Below, piece by piece: positions 25,310-34,331 of a stretch of DNA of 35,330 nt. The stretch lies in assembly GCA_016124845.1 (NCBI GenBank), contig WGMW01000061.1, positions 1-35,330 of the forward strand. The letters are read 5' to 3'. The notes under the pieces were generated by a model. The model made no database searches, had not been told where the DNA came from, and worked only from the letters and a program-made list of their open reading frames with translations. Within the stretch, counting starts at the first letter, position 1. Each line of letters begins with the position of its first letter. The position numbers and the translations under genes are program-made. Source of the DNA: Flavobacteriales bacterium (GTDB taxonomy: Bacteria; Bacteroidota; Bacteroidia; UBA10329).

Positions 25310-28300
25310 ATGCCAACCCCGACCATTCAAAGATCAGTTAGTAGCGTGTGGACCATTGCATTCGTCATGGTCTGTTTTTTTTCCGCAAGGTCTCAGAACG
25401 CCTCATCTGGCTGGGTTCATGCCATGGAGGATCAGAAGGCCTTTATCGAGAACAGGTCGCAGTTTGATGGTCTGAACAGAACAGACGACCAGATTTTATA
25501 CGCTATCGACCATGGAGATACCAAGATCTTCTTTACCGAAAAAGGGATTACTTATCTGTTCACCGAGACCGAGAAGAAAAGCGAAGAGGAACTTGAATCG
25601 GAGCATCCGGATTGGGAGAAACTAAGCCACGCAGAGCGAGAGCGGCTGGAACACGAAGTGGAAGCGACAACGGATGTTGTTCACATGCTTTGGGTTGCGC
25701 CAAGTTCAGAGTTGAAGGTTGTGTCGGAAGACAAACGCGAAGACTATTACAACTATTCGGTCGGAGATCATTCCATTGATGGCATTCCCGCGTTCAAGCG
25801 GATCAAGTACCAAAATGTGTTCGATGGTATTGATGTGCTTTTCGAGTTCCATCCTGAAGACGGCATCAAATATTCGTTCATTATCCGACCCGGAGCGGAT
25901 CCATCACAGATCGCCATGCGCTATGAAAGCGTCAATGGGCAGCAGTTGGATGAGGATGGCACGTTGCATCTTCCAACGGTTTTTGGCGACATTCTGGAAC
26001 ACGCGCCTGTCAGTTTTTACAAGGATGGCGGCCAAAAGATCCCTTCAGGGTTTGTGCTCGATGGCAACATCATCCATTTCCAGTTGGATAATTATGATCC
26101 TTCCCGATCGGTGGTTATCGACCCTTGGGTGCAAACGCCAACGTTGGCAAGCTCAAACAGTGTTTGGGAATGTGACGTAGATCAATCCAGCAACGTTTAC
26201 ATCATTGGAGGGGAAAATCCGCTTAAGTTGTTGAAATACAACTCAGGCGGTGCGTTGCAATGGACCTTCTCCACCGCCTATGACACGGTGGGTGGCGATT
26301 GGCTGGGATGTATGGCAACGGATTTCAATGGCAACAGTTTTGTGTCCAACGGTTCAAGTGCCGCATTGACCAAAGTAAACTCGGCCGGTTCGCAGCAGTT
26401 CAACGTGAACGGTGCCGGGCTGAGTGACGAGTACTGGACGATCTCATTCAACTGCGATCAGACAAAGTTGATCATCGGGGGAACTACTGCATCGGGCCTG
26501 TTCGACCTGAAAGCCGGTATTTTCGATGTCAGTCCGTCTAATGGAAGCATTCTGAACACGCAGGCGGTTGCAATAGGCAGTACGACTTCTTTCCCGCCAA
26601 CGGTCCAAGAGGTTCGCTCGCTATCGCCAAGTAAAAATTCGCGATACTATTTCTTGACGCATGACACCATTGGAGCGATCGATCAGAGTTTTTCCCCGTG
26701 CTATAGCGGTGAGCCCATCTTCAAGGAAGATCATGGCTATCACCTTGGTTACAAGATGGAGAATTATCGTCCCAATAACGGCAATGCCGGGATCCGGGCC
26801 ATCCGCGCCAACGACAGTTTTGTGTATACCCACAATGGAACGACAGTGCATAAACGGTCGTTGATCAATGGTGCAATACTCGGCAGCGCAACCATACCTG
26901 GCGGTCAGTCCTCTACAAGTTTGGGTTTGAATGTGATCAGCAACTGCGGCATTGATATCGATGATTGCGGGAATGTGTACGTGGGCTCAACAAATGGTGT
27001 TTACAAGTACGATGCGAACCTGAACCTGATCACATCCTCCTCCACCAGTTTTAAAGTGTATGCCGTAAAGGTGAACTATAATGGTGAGGTGGTGGCCTGC
27101 GGCTCGACCGGCACCAATGCTGACGTGAACAGGACCGGTTACGTACAATCGTTGGCCATGAGTGCCTGTGCGCCATTGGAGAATATTTGCTGCGACCCGA
27201 ACATCTGTCCTGCGGGGCCATTCTGCCAAACAGACGCACCCGTTACGCTAACCGCGGGAGACCCCGGTGGCGTTTGGGCCGGAGATGGAATTACCAATTC
27301 CTCTACGGGTGTTTTCGACCCATCAGTGGCAGGCCCAGGCGTGCATACCATCAGTTACACACTTCCTTGTGGAGCCGATTCCATTTACATTTCAGTAAGT
27401 GCCTGTACTCCTTTGGAAGTCTGCCTCGAGAACAACGGGGATCTCACAGTTCTCAACGGAACAGGGCCGTACACATGGGATGAATGGGTTACCGGAATTT
27501 CCACCCCCATTACCAATCAAGCTGAGTGTGAAGCATGTGGTTACACATGGGTTCCATTTGTCAACACGTGTTCGGGAGGAACCACTTGTGCAAGCTCAGC
27601 TGGCTGGTCCAATTTTGCCACAGGAACTACGGTCACACCAACCAATTATCCTGTCCGAGTGGTGGATGCCGTTGGCGATTCGCTGGTGATAAATGACCCG
27701 AACACCTTGACGCCATGTACCCAATGCGCGCTGCCAACGGTTACCTACACTACGCAGGATCCTGCATGCGAGGGCGGTGCAGATGGTTCCATCGATCTGA
27801 CGGTAACGGGGGCTTCCACCTACGATTTTGCTTGGGATAATTCGGCCACTACTGAGGACATCAGTAACCTGACCGCAGGAGGCTACCAAGTGACCATCAC
27901 CGATCAGACCGACCAGACCTGCGATACCACATTTACCGTTACACTGAATGACGGTACGTCCCCGACCATTTCGGGCATTAGCATTACAGACGCTTCCTGC
28001 GGTAATGCGGATGGCCAGATAGATGTAACGGCTGCAACGGCCACACAGTTCAGTTCGGATGGCGGAACGAATTTTCAAGCAAGCGGCAGCTTTCCGGCTT
28101 TGGCTGCCGGTTCGTATGATATTGTTGTGGAAGACGCCAACGGCTGTCAGGCCGATTCCACGGTTTCCGTCAATAACGCCAACGGACCGAGCATCGATAA
28201 CCTCGCCTCAACCGACCCTAACTGTGGGGCAAGCGATGGTACCATCGACATTACAGCAAGTGGCGGAGCAACTCCGTTGCAATACAGTATCGACAATGGG

Positions 28301-30340
28301 GTCACATTCCAATCTTCAGGCTCATTTACAGGGTTGAACGCAGGCAGTTTTGATATTGTGGTGGAGGATGCAAATGGTTGTCAGGCGGTGGATCAGATCG
28401 ATCTGAACAGCAGCGGTGGCCCGACCATCGATAACGTTTCAACCACCGATGCAACCTGTGGTGTTTCCAACGGACAGATCGACATTACAGCATCAGGCGG
28501 TACGCCTCCGTTGTCTTATAGCATCGACAATGGAACAACCACGCAAACCACTTCCAGTTTTACGGGGCTGGCTGCTGGAACGTATGATGTAGTGGTGGAT
28601 GACGGGCAGGGCTGTCCGGCCACGCAGCAGGTGACGTTGAACAGTTCGGGTGGCGCGACCATCGACAATGTGGCGGTAACGGATGCAACCTGTGGTCAGG
28701 CCGATGGTCAGATAGACATTACCGCAAGCGGTGGAACAGCTCCATTGCAGTACAGTACAGACAATGGTCTGACCTTCCAGAACGGTTCGCAATTCACGGG
28801 TCTTTTGGCAGGAAACTACGACCTCGTGGTAGAAGATGCAAGCGGTTGCCAGACCACGCAATCGGCCTCGGTGGCCAATGGCGGTGCTCCTACCATTTCC
28901 AGCATCACACCAACAGATGCGCTTTGCAAAGGCGACTGCAATGGCAGCATTGATGTGGTTGCCGTGGGTGCCACACAATACAGCATCGACAATGGAACCA
29001 CCTTTCAGGCAACGGGAACCTTTACAGGGATCTGCGCAGGAACCTACGATGTAGTGGTGGACGATGGCGCGGGCTGTCAGGCATTTGGTCAGGCAGTTGT
29101 GGGTGAACCCGCTGCGGTCACGGCAAGCTCCACGTCAACAGATGCCACCTGTTCGGGCGCATGCGATGGAACAATTACGGTGAATGCAGGAGGTGGTGTT
29201 TCTCCATATCAGTATAGCATCGACAACGGCTCCAGTTTCCAAGGTTCCGGAAACTTTGCTTCGGTGTGCGATGGTAGCTATTCTATCGTGGTGGAAGACG
29301 CCAACGGTTGTCAGCAGACGGCCAATGAAACGGTCAACGTTCCGAACCCGATCACATTCAATTTCTCAACGGTGGATGTCACCTGTTTCAATGATTGCGA
29401 TGGCTCGGCCTCCGTTACGGTGGCTGGAGGAACTTCGCCCTATTCGTACAGTTGGTCGAGCCTTACAGGAACGGGTTCTACTCAGAGCGCGGTCTGTGCC
29501 GGAACGTACACACTTACCATTACGGATGATAGCGGATGTAGCGTTGACACCACATTCCAGATAACGCAGCCTGCCTTGGTTGCCATTGAGAATGTGCTGG
29601 TAACAGCAGAAGGATGCGAAGGCGACTGCGATGGAAGTATCATTATCCAGTCATCAGCAGCCAATGCTTTCAGTATTGATGGTGGCGATACATTTGAACC
29701 CACAGCCGATTTCCTCGATCTGTGTTCGGGAGATTACGCCATTATGGTTCTGGATACCATAAGCGGTTGCGGAAATTCAGATTCAGTTGCCGTGGCTCCT
29801 GGAGCGCATGTGGTGTCCGATTTCGTGCCGCGACCAGATGTAGTGAGCGAATTCGATTCGGAGATCCTGTTCGACAATAACTCCATCGGGGCAACAATGT
29901 ACGAGTGGCATTTCGGTGATGAGAACTTCTCGTATGATGAGAATCCGAGCTACGATTTCCAAAATGAGCCGGGAACGTATCTGGTGTGTTTGGTGGCAGA
30001 TAACGGACTGGGTTGCATTGATACCTCCTGCAAGTATGTGGATGTGACACCGATTTTCACCATTTACGTTCCGAACGCATTCACCCCAGATGTCACCACG
30101 GGCAAGAATGATGTCTTTTTACCCATCATTGGTGGCGATTATCCTGACACGTATCACCTCCAGATCTTTGACCGTTGGGGTGAGCGGGTATTTGAAACCA
30201 ACAACATTGATACGGGTTGGGACGGCACCTACAAGGACAAGCAAGTGCAGAAAGGGGTCTATGTGTGGATGATCGAAGTGGAGAAGGTCGAAGGTGGCTT
30301 CAACCGCAAGTTCGTAGGGCACGTTTCGGTGGTGAGATGA
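25310..30340 (+). CDS. Giant T9SS type B-exported surface protein with SprB repeats and PKD domain
   Basis: 1676 residues. An N-terminal signal peptide (about 1-28, ending FFSARSQ) leads into a conserved N-terminal domain starting KAFIENRSQFDG (about 45-270), of the kind found in many Bacteroidota surface proteins. Residues about 275-610 are beta-propeller-like (GNSFVSNGSSAALTKVNS). An Ig-like segment (about 625-700, GGVWAGDGITNSSTGVFDPS) and a cysteine-rich stretch (about 705-815) follow. Nine SprB-type repeats span 820-1487. A PKD-like domain (about 1505-1583, YEWHFGDE) and a gliding-motility-type CTD (about 1585-1676, IYVPNAFTPD and QIFDRWGERVFE) finish the protein. The CTD directs export by the type IX system and surface attachment. 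It is probably an adhesin or gliding-related filament; its partner is unknown. It is transcribed alone. Confidence 0.9.
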   Translation: MPTPTIQRSVSSVWTIAFVMVCFFSARSQNASSGWVHAMEDQKAFIENRSQFDGLNRTDDQILYAIDHGDTKIFFTEKGITYLFTETEKKSEEELESEHPDWEKLSHAERERLEHEVEATTDVVHMLWVAPSSELKVVSEDKREDYYNYSVGDHSIDGIPAFKRIKYQNVFDGIDVLFEFHPEDGIKYSFIIRPGADPSQIAMRYESVNGQQLDEDGTLHLPTVFGDILEHAPVSFYKDGGQKIPSGFVLDGNIIHFQLDNYDPSRSVVIDPWVQTPTLASSNSVWECDVDQSSNVYIIGGENPLKLLKYNSGGALQWTFSTAYDTVGGDWLGCMATDFNGNSFVSNGSSAALTKVNSAGSQQFNVNGAGLSDEYWTISFNCDQTKLIIGGTTASGLFDLKAGIFDVSPSNGSILNTQAVAIGSTTSFPPTVQEVRSLSPSKNSRYYFLTHDTIGAIDQSFSPCYSGEPIFKEDHGYHLGYKMENYRPNNGNAGIRAIRANDSFVYTHNGTTVHKRSLINGAILGSATIPGGQSSTSLGLNVISNCGIDIDDCGNVYVGSTNGVYKYDANLNLITSSSTSFKVYAVKVNYNGEVVACGSTGTNADVNRTGYVQSLAMSACAPLENICCDPNICPAGPFCQTDAPVTLTAGDPGGVWAGDGITNSSTGVFDPSVAGPGVHTISYTLPCGADSIYISVSACTPLEVCLENNGDLTVLNGTGPYTWDEWVTGISTPITNQAECEACGYTWVPFVNTCSGGTTCASSAGWSNFATGTTVTPTNYPVRVVDAVGDSLVINDPNTLTPCTQCALPTVTYTTQDPACEGGADGSIDLTVTGASTYDFAWDNSATTEDISNLTAGGYQVTITDQTDQTCDTTFTVTLNDGTSPTISGISITDASCGNADGQIDVTAATATQFSSDGGTNFQASGSFPALAAGSYDIVVEDANGCQADSTVSVNNANGPSIDNLASTDPNCGASDGTIDITASGGATPLQYSIDNGVTFQSSGSFTGLNAGSFDIVVEDANGCQAVDQIDLNSSGGPTIDNVSTTDATCGVSNGQIDITASGGTPPLSYSIDNGTTTQTTSSFTGLAAGTYDVVVDDGQGCPATQQVTLNSSGGATIDNVAVTDATCGQADGQIDITASGGTAPLQYSTDNGLTFQNGSQFTGLLAGNYDLVVEDASGCQTTQSASVANGGAPTISSITPTDALCKGDCNGSIDVVAVGATQYSIDNGTTFQATGTFTGICAGTYDVVVDDGAGCQAFGQAVVGEPAAVTASSTSTDATCSGACDGTITVNAGGGVSPYQYSIDNGSSFQGSGNFASVCDGSYSIVVEDANGCQQTANETVNVPNPITFNFSTVDVTCFNDCDGSASVTVAGGTSPYSYSWSSLTGTGSTQSAVCAGTYTLTITDDSGCSVDTTFQITQPALVAIENVLVTAEGCEGDCDGSIIIQSSAANAFSIDGGDTFEPTADFLDLCSGDYAIMVLDTISGCGNSDSVAVAPGAHVVSDFVPRPDVVSEFDSEILFDNNSIGATMYEWHFGDENFSYDENPSYDFQNEPGTYLVCLVADNGLGCIDTSCKYVDVTPIFTIYVPNAFTPDVTTGKNDVFLPIIGGDYPDTYHLQIFDRWGERVFETNNIDTGWDGTYKDKQVQKGVYVWMIEVEKVEGGFNRKFVGHVSVVR
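27767..29770 (+). repeat. Nine SprB-type repeats within the giant T9SS protein
   Basis: Each unit of about 70-85 residues runs from a 'C-x3/4-(D/N)G(S/Q/T)I' opening to a closing 'GxY..v..D..GC'. First cysteines occur in CEGGADGSI, CGNADGQI, CGASDGTI, CGVSNGQI, CGQADGQI, CKGDCNGSI, CSGACDGTI, CFNDCDGSA and CEGDCDGSI. Repeats 1-5 have two cysteines in the unit; repeats 6-9 have four. Repeats 3-5 are the most alike in both protein and DNA, pointing to recent duplication. Confidence 0.9.
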
Positions 30341-30422
30341 TGCTGTAGCGTTCGTTCAACTTCTGGAAACGTGGCGGTGCCAAACTGATAATATTCCCTT
30401 CAGATTCAGGATCTATTGAAGC

Positions 30423-30440
30423 ATCAACTTCGTTGTTGAT
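30423..30440 (+). promoter_or_regulatory. Small inverted repeat upstream of the acyltransferase operon
   Basis: ATCAAC, a six-base loop, and GTTGAT form a perfect 6-bp stem 14 bases before the ATG at 30454, flanked by imperfect GAA/TTC pairing. It could be an operator or a leader hairpin; it is too weak and lacks the T-run of a terminator. The evidence is the base pairing alone. Confidence 0.25.
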
Positions 30441-30453
30441 ATTCTGAACCTGC

Positions 30454-32091
30454 ATGGGCATTCCGCTTCAAGTCGCGACCGATAGGCCGCAACAGACCGA
30501 AACATTCATCCGATCATTTCTTGATGCATCGCGCATCAGAGTTCAGGTTGCAGAATCGGAACTGGGCCGTGTTCCCGCCACAGGCGGATGCGTGATCCTT
30601 GGTAACCGATTGTTCGGACCTGCCGACCCCATTCTCCTCATCCATGCCATCTCATCAGTGCGGAAGGATGTGGTCGTGCTCACATCTTACAACTTCAGAG
30701 CATATCCCGAATTGCAGGACTGCATAACGTTTTTGAACATTGAAGACACCGAAGAGAAGCTGCTGCTTCAGTTCGAGGCATTGCTAAAGAAAGACAAAGT
30801 GGTGGTTGTGTTTCCTGCGCGGCAGGGAACCATCAGCCGCATAACGGCCAATATTGCCTTGGACAAACGCTGGCATCCGAAGTTGCTGAAGGTGCTTTTC
30901 CTCCTGCGTCAGCCCATCATTCCCGTTTATCTGCGTACCGATTCCATCATCAGTCTCGTTCATTCCAAAACGTTCTCTTTCGATAGGATGACCTCCTTTT
31001 TCAAGGACTTGAATGCGAAAGAAAAGAACGTCAACATCCGCATTGGCAAGCCGATAACCGATGAGGTGAAACGCACGTTCTTCCGTGCCGATCATTTCGG
31101 GAGATATGTTCGCGCCAAGCTCTATGCGCTGGGAAGTCCGTTGCAAGTGAATGCCTTCTTTTCGGCTACGCGGAATTCGCAAAGCATGGTGGAGCGGCAA
31201 CCGATAGGAACGGCCATTGACGGGGCTATTTTGGAGAAGGAATTGGCTGCGCTGCCATCCAAAAACCGTTTGCTGTCGCAAGGAAACTTTGATGTGCTGA
31301 TAGCCGCAGCGCAAAGTGTGCCGATGACATTGAAGGAGATCGGACGGCAGCGCGAGATCACCTTCCGAACGGTTGGAGAAGGAACAGGCGAAGCCTTGGA
31401 CCTGGATGAGTACGACATGTACTACCATCAACTCATTCTTTGGGACAGGGAAGCGCGCAAGATAGCAGGAGGTTACCGCATCGGGTTCGGACACGAGATC
31501 ATGGAACTGTACGGCAAGCGCGGGTTCTACCTGCATTCGCTGTTCAAGTTCAAGCGGCCGTTCAATAAGATATTGGAGCAATCCATTGAGCTGGGAAGAT
31601 CTTACGTGACACCCGAATACCAAAAGGCGCGCCTGCCGCTTTTCCTGCGTTGGAAAGGCATTCTGGCCGTGCTGCTGCAAAACCTCGGTTACCGCTACCT
31701 CATCGGTCCTGTCAGCATCAGCAACGAGTATTCGAGCTTCTCGCGGCAGCTCATCGTGGCCTTTATCAAGAAGTATTACTGGAACACGGATCTGGCGCAG
31801 CACGTGAAGCCGCGCAAGGCATTCCGACCTGCCAAACGCGACCTCGACATCGAGGCCATTGTGGATCAACTCGGGCAGGAAATGACGGAGATAGACCGCG
31901 TGATCGAGGAAGTGGAGCCACACAATTTCAAGCTGCCTGTGCTCATCAAAAAGTACATCAAGCAGGAGGCGAAGATCATCGGGTTCAATGTCGATCCGAG
32001 CTTCTCGAACGTATTGGACGGACTCATTCTCCTCGATATGATGGACATTCCGATCGAGACATTGGAAAACCTGAACCGCGACCTGAACTGA
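30454..32091 (+). CDS. OlsF/GlsB-like N-acyltransferase with degenerate N-terminal PlsC-like domain
   Basis: 545 residues. Residues about 25-235 align in layout with a lysophospholipid (PlsC) acyltransferase domain, but motif I reads NRLFGPAD (51-58): the catalytic His of HX4D is Arg, and the motif III region reads PARQGTISR (121-129) without the usual Glu-Gly. Residues about 300-475 are a GNAT-type N-acyltransferase like OlsB and GlsB: DEYDMYYHQLILWDREARKIAGGYRIG, ELGRSYV and YRYLIGPVSISNEYSSFS. A helical tail (about 485-545) ends the protein. OlsB, OlsF and GlsB enzymes N-acylate ornithine or glycine with 3-hydroxy-fatty acyl-ACP to make membrane lipids. The gene is followed one base later by an intact PlsC, which could supply the O-acylation. 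Which amino acid is used cannot be read from the sequence. Confidence 0.8.
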   Translation: MGIPLQVATDRPQQTETFIRSFLDASRIRVQVAESELGRVPATGGCVILGNRLFGPADPILLIHAISSVRKDVVVLTSYNFRAYPELQDCITFLNIEDTEEKLLLQFEALLKKDKVVVVFPARQGTISRITANIALDKRWHPKLLKVLFLLRQPIIPVYLRTDSIISLVHSKTFSFDRMTSFFKDLNAKEKNVNIRIGKPITDEVKRTFFRADHFGRYVRAKLYALGSPLQVNAFFSATRNSQSMVERQPIGTAIDGAILEKELAALPSKNRLLSQGNFDVLIAAAQSVPMTLKEIGRQREITFRTVGEGTGEALDLDEYDMYYHQLILWDREARKIAGGYRIGFGHEIMELYGKRGFYLHSLFKFKRPFNKILEQSIELGRSYVTPEYQKARLPLFLRWKGILAVLLQNLGYRYLIGPVSISNEYSSFSRQLIVAFIKKYYWNTDLAQHVKPRKAFRPAKRDLDIEAIVDQLGQEMTEIDRVIEEVEPHNFKLPVLIKKYIKQEAKIIGFNVDPSFSNVLDGLILLDMMDIPIETLENLNRDLN

Positions 32092-32092
32092 T

Positions 32093-32848
32093 TTGCAAAC
32101 GCTCCGCGGAATTTATCGGCTTTTCGGGTTTCTCATCCTCACCTGCATCTGCATTGCCAAGATCCTCGTGCTTGCCGTTGTGAAGGGAAGGGACGTGAAA
32201 CGCGCCATCAACCTACGCAGAAAGTTGGCGCAACAACTGGTGCGTTTTCTGAATGTGCAGGTTGAAGTAACGGGAACCGTTCCAACGGACGGCATCTTAG
32301 GTGTCACGAACCATCGCTCGTACATCGATTCCATCTGCATTTTCAAGAATTTGGATGCCTGCCCCGTGGTGAAGGCCGAGGTGGGCAAATGGCCCATTAT
32401 CGGTTTCGGGCTGCGACATTCAGGAACCGTTTTCGTTGACAGAAAAAGCAAGGAAAGCAGAAGACGCACGCGTCAGCAGATCGCGGATTTTGTGAAGCAA
32501 GGGATTTCCACTATTGTGTTTGTGGAAGGCACCACGTATGTCGGGCCCGAAACGGGGGAATTCCGCCCAGGTACGTTCATGACGGCCGTGGAAGGCGGTT
32601 TTGCGGTCATTCCTATTGCTATCGAGTTTGAGAAGCAAGACATGGCGTGGGTCGGAAAGGACACCTTCATCCCGCACTTCATGGAGGTTTTCGGCAAATG
32701 CAGGGAATCGCGTGTAAAAGTGGCTTTTGGAGACCCGATAAAGAGCGATGATTGGGAAACGCTGCGCGATGAGAGCCAAGCGTGGATCAGCGCCAAACTG
32801 TTTCAGATGCGGGCGGAGTTCGACCGTGGCTCAGAAACGCAACGTTGA
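32093..32848 (+). CDS. 1-acyl-glycerol-3-phosphate-type (PlsC/OlsA/GlsA-like) acyltransferase
   Basis: 251 residues from a TTG one base after the upstream stop; no ATG or GTG is available and the length fits the family. A hydrophobic N-terminal segment (about residues 10-30) probably inserts in the inner membrane. Motif I is intact as NHRSYID (His74-x4-Asp79) and motif III is present as FVEGTTYVG (Glu145-Gly-Thr). Later blocks are RPGTFMTAVEGGFAVIPIAIE. PlsC enzymes transfer an acyl chain from acyl-ACP or acyl-CoA to a hydroxyl; in aminolipid synthesis OlsA and GlsA esterify the 3-hydroxyl of the N-acylated amino acid. Coupling to the OlsF/GlsB-like gene supports that role, although ordinary phosphatidate synthesis is possible. 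Its 3' end overlaps the converging gene by 18 bases. Confidence 0.85.
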   Translation: MQTLRGIYRLFGFLILTCICIAKILVLAVVKGRDVKRAINLRRKLAQQLVRFLNVQVEVTGTVPTDGILGVTNHRSYIDSICIFKNLDACPVVKAEVGKWPIIGFGLRHSGTVFVDRKSKESRRRTRQQIADFVKQGISTIVFVEGTTYVGPETGEFRPGTFMTAVEGGFAVIPIAIEFEKQDMAWVGKDTFIPHFMEVFGKCRESRVKVAFGDPIKSDDWETLRDESQAWISAKLFQMRAEFDRGSETQR

Positions 32849-33691
32849 GATTACAGGCAGGTGGTCTGACGGATAGTTCTTCCCGTCATTCTCATCCAAA
32901 ATGCTGTATGTGCTGCACTTCAGTTGTTTGGAGTAGAACACATGGTCGATGCGTTCACCTTCGTTCTCGCCAACGGCAAACCCGCGCCCCGTTGTTTTCG
33001 GACCGCTCTTGTAGCACGAGAAAGCATCCGAGAACTCCGAAGTAATGGTCTTGTACGGTTCGCTATCGGGACTGAAGTTGAAGTCACCGATAAGCACAAT
33101 TGCATCATCCTGCGCCATTTCCTTGGCCTTCTTTATTATCAGTTTGGCACTTTCCTGCCGCGCCTTCTTTCCCTTGTGGTCGAAGTGCGTGTTGAAAACC
33201 CACACGGCTTTGCCCGTCTGTTTATCGATGAGCTGTGCGTAGGTGCAGATGCGTGTAATGGCCGCATCCCAGCTTTTGCTACCCGGCATTTCGGGGGTTT
33301 CGCTCAGCCAGAACGTGCCGTTGTCGCGTAGGTTGAAGCGGTCCTTTCGGTAATAGAGCGGGCTGTATTCGCCTTTCTCCCAGCCGTCATCGCGGCCCAC
33401 GCCAATGCGACCGTAAGCGGTAAGCAGACTGTCCATGAATTCGGTCTGCTCCTTCAATGCTTCCTGAAGTCCCACTACATCAGCCTGTTGCGAAAGCACC
33501 AGTTTCAGCACCTTCTCCTGGCGGTTGGGCCATGCATTCTCGCCATCCTTGGGGTTGTTGTAGCGGATGTTGTAGGTCATCACCTTCTGGGCATTCTGCG
33601 CCAATGAACTGCTATGGGAAACGAGCAGTGAAAGGCCGATGAGCAACGCGGCCTTCGTACGGAATAAACGCAAATGTAGGTGCTGCATCAT
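32831..33691 (-). CDS. Exported endonuclease/exonuclease/phosphatase (EEP) family protein
   Basis: 286 residues with a signal peptide (about 1-31, ending SSLAQ). EEP catalytic motifs are in order: MTYNIRYNN (Asn41), GLQEA (Glu77), NTHFDHKG (His169), IGDFNFSP (Asp203, Asn205), RIDHVF (Asp249, His250) and SDHLPV (Asp276, His277). The fold covers DNase I-like nucleases, sphingomyelinases and inositol phosphatases; the short exported form in Bacteroidota is usually annotated only to family level. Action in the periplasm or outside on nucleic acid or phosphodiesters is expected. Two adjacent ATGs start the gene. The first 48 or so codons and 72 upstream bases are duplicated at 34342-34552. Its end overlaps the PlsC-like gene by 18 bases. 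Confidence 0.88.
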   Translation of the reverse strand: MMQHLHLRLFRTKAALLIGLSLLVSHSSSLAQNAQKVMTYNIRYNNPKDGENAWPNRQEKVLKLVLSQQADVVGLQEALKEQTEFMDSLLTAYGRIGVGRDDGWEKGEYSPLYYRKDRFNLRDNGTFWLSETPEMPGSKSWDAAITRICTYAQLIDKQTGKAVWVFNTHFDHKGKKARQESAKLIIKKAKEMAQDDAIVLIGDFNFSPDSEPYKTITSEFSDAFSCYKSGPKTTGRGFAVGENEGERIDHVFYSKQLKCSTYSILDENDGKNYPSDHLPVISTLRF

Positions 33692-33763
33692 TTGGATGTG
33701 AAATTAAGGGAATACCGCAATTGGCGATTTGATGCCGCCACATGGTCATCGAAACTTAACGGT
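33553..33763. repeat. 211-base direct repeat, copy 1 (5' end of the EEP gene)
   Basis: This copy covers the upstream region and first 46 or so codons of the EEP gene. It aligns without gaps to 34342-34552, an offset of 789 bases. The non-coding half around 33715-33763 is almost unchanged between copies, while the coding half has scattered substitutions. Confidence 0.9.
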
Positions 33764-33830
33764 TACTTTTGGTTGAGGTTAGTATTAGGTCACCGTTTTA
33801 AACATATTGTTGCTCGTCACCCTTCGACTT

Positions 33831-34154
33831 TCAGTTCGTTACTGTGTATAATAATCCCCAAAGGAGAAGTCCGAGTATAGCACTTAGAGACGCGAAGTAC
33901 AGTTTTCCTTCATCCCACCAGCGCTTTTTCGCCTGAGGTTTCCAACTATAAATTCGCAGATATATGTGAGTGCCAATTACCAAAACAGAACATGGAAACA
34001 ACAACAAGGAAAACAACGCCCAAAATTCTGCTCCGTCAGGTAACAAGTGAAAAATTGCTGAGTCGAGCAATTGAAGAAAAAGGAAGAAATACGGCAATAA
34101 CAATAGGATGAAAGTCAATCGCCTCAAATTTGTAGCTGTGTTTGCCGAATTCAA
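33831..34154 (-). CDS. Small membrane protein, unknown function
   Basis: Up to 107 residues, from a TTG at 34154 that follows a stop two codons upstream; the exact start is uncertain. Three hydrophobic segments are predicted: about residues 13-35 (LTFILLLLPYFFLFLQLL), 42-68 and 85-105 (LYFASLSAILGLLLWGLLYTV). A charged loop KPQAKKRWWDEGK lies between the second and third. The composition looks like a genuine membrane protein rather than a chance frame, and no gene lies on the opposite strand. It sits between the two copies of the 211-base repeat, so it may have arrived or been trapped by that rearrangement. No family is recognised. Confidence 0.5.
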   Translation of the reverse strand: MNSANTATNLRRLTFILLLLPYFFLFLQLLDSAIFHLLPDGAEFWALFSLLLFPCSVLVIGTHIYLRIYSWKPQAKKRWWDEGKLYFASLSAILGLLLWGLLYTVTN

Positions 34155-34229
34155 TATTCAGAATCAATCTGATGGAAACATTTTACACTAAATATAACAC
34201 ATTGATTAATAGCTGCGACCATATCAGAT

Positions 34230-34331
34230 TCAATACAAGGATCCGAAGCCTTTGGGAGAATCTGTTTCGGGTCGCTCATTCAGCATCGAATCCAATTCAT
34301 TGCATTTCGGGCAGATCATCAGGTATGCCAT
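34230..34331 (-). CDS. Mini-ORF with a CPKC motif, possible 3' remnant of a lost gene
   Basis: Thirty-three residues beginning MAYLMICPKCNELD and ending KGFGSLY. The CPKC looks like half of a zinc ribbon. The frame stays open for five more codons into the repeat (reading QPKGP). It begins exactly where homology to the EEP gene ends (34341/34342). It may be the remnant C-terminus of another gene joined there, or chance. No other evidence of expression. Confidence 0.25.
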   Translation of the reverse strand: MAYLMICPKCNELDSMLNERPETDSPKGFGSLY

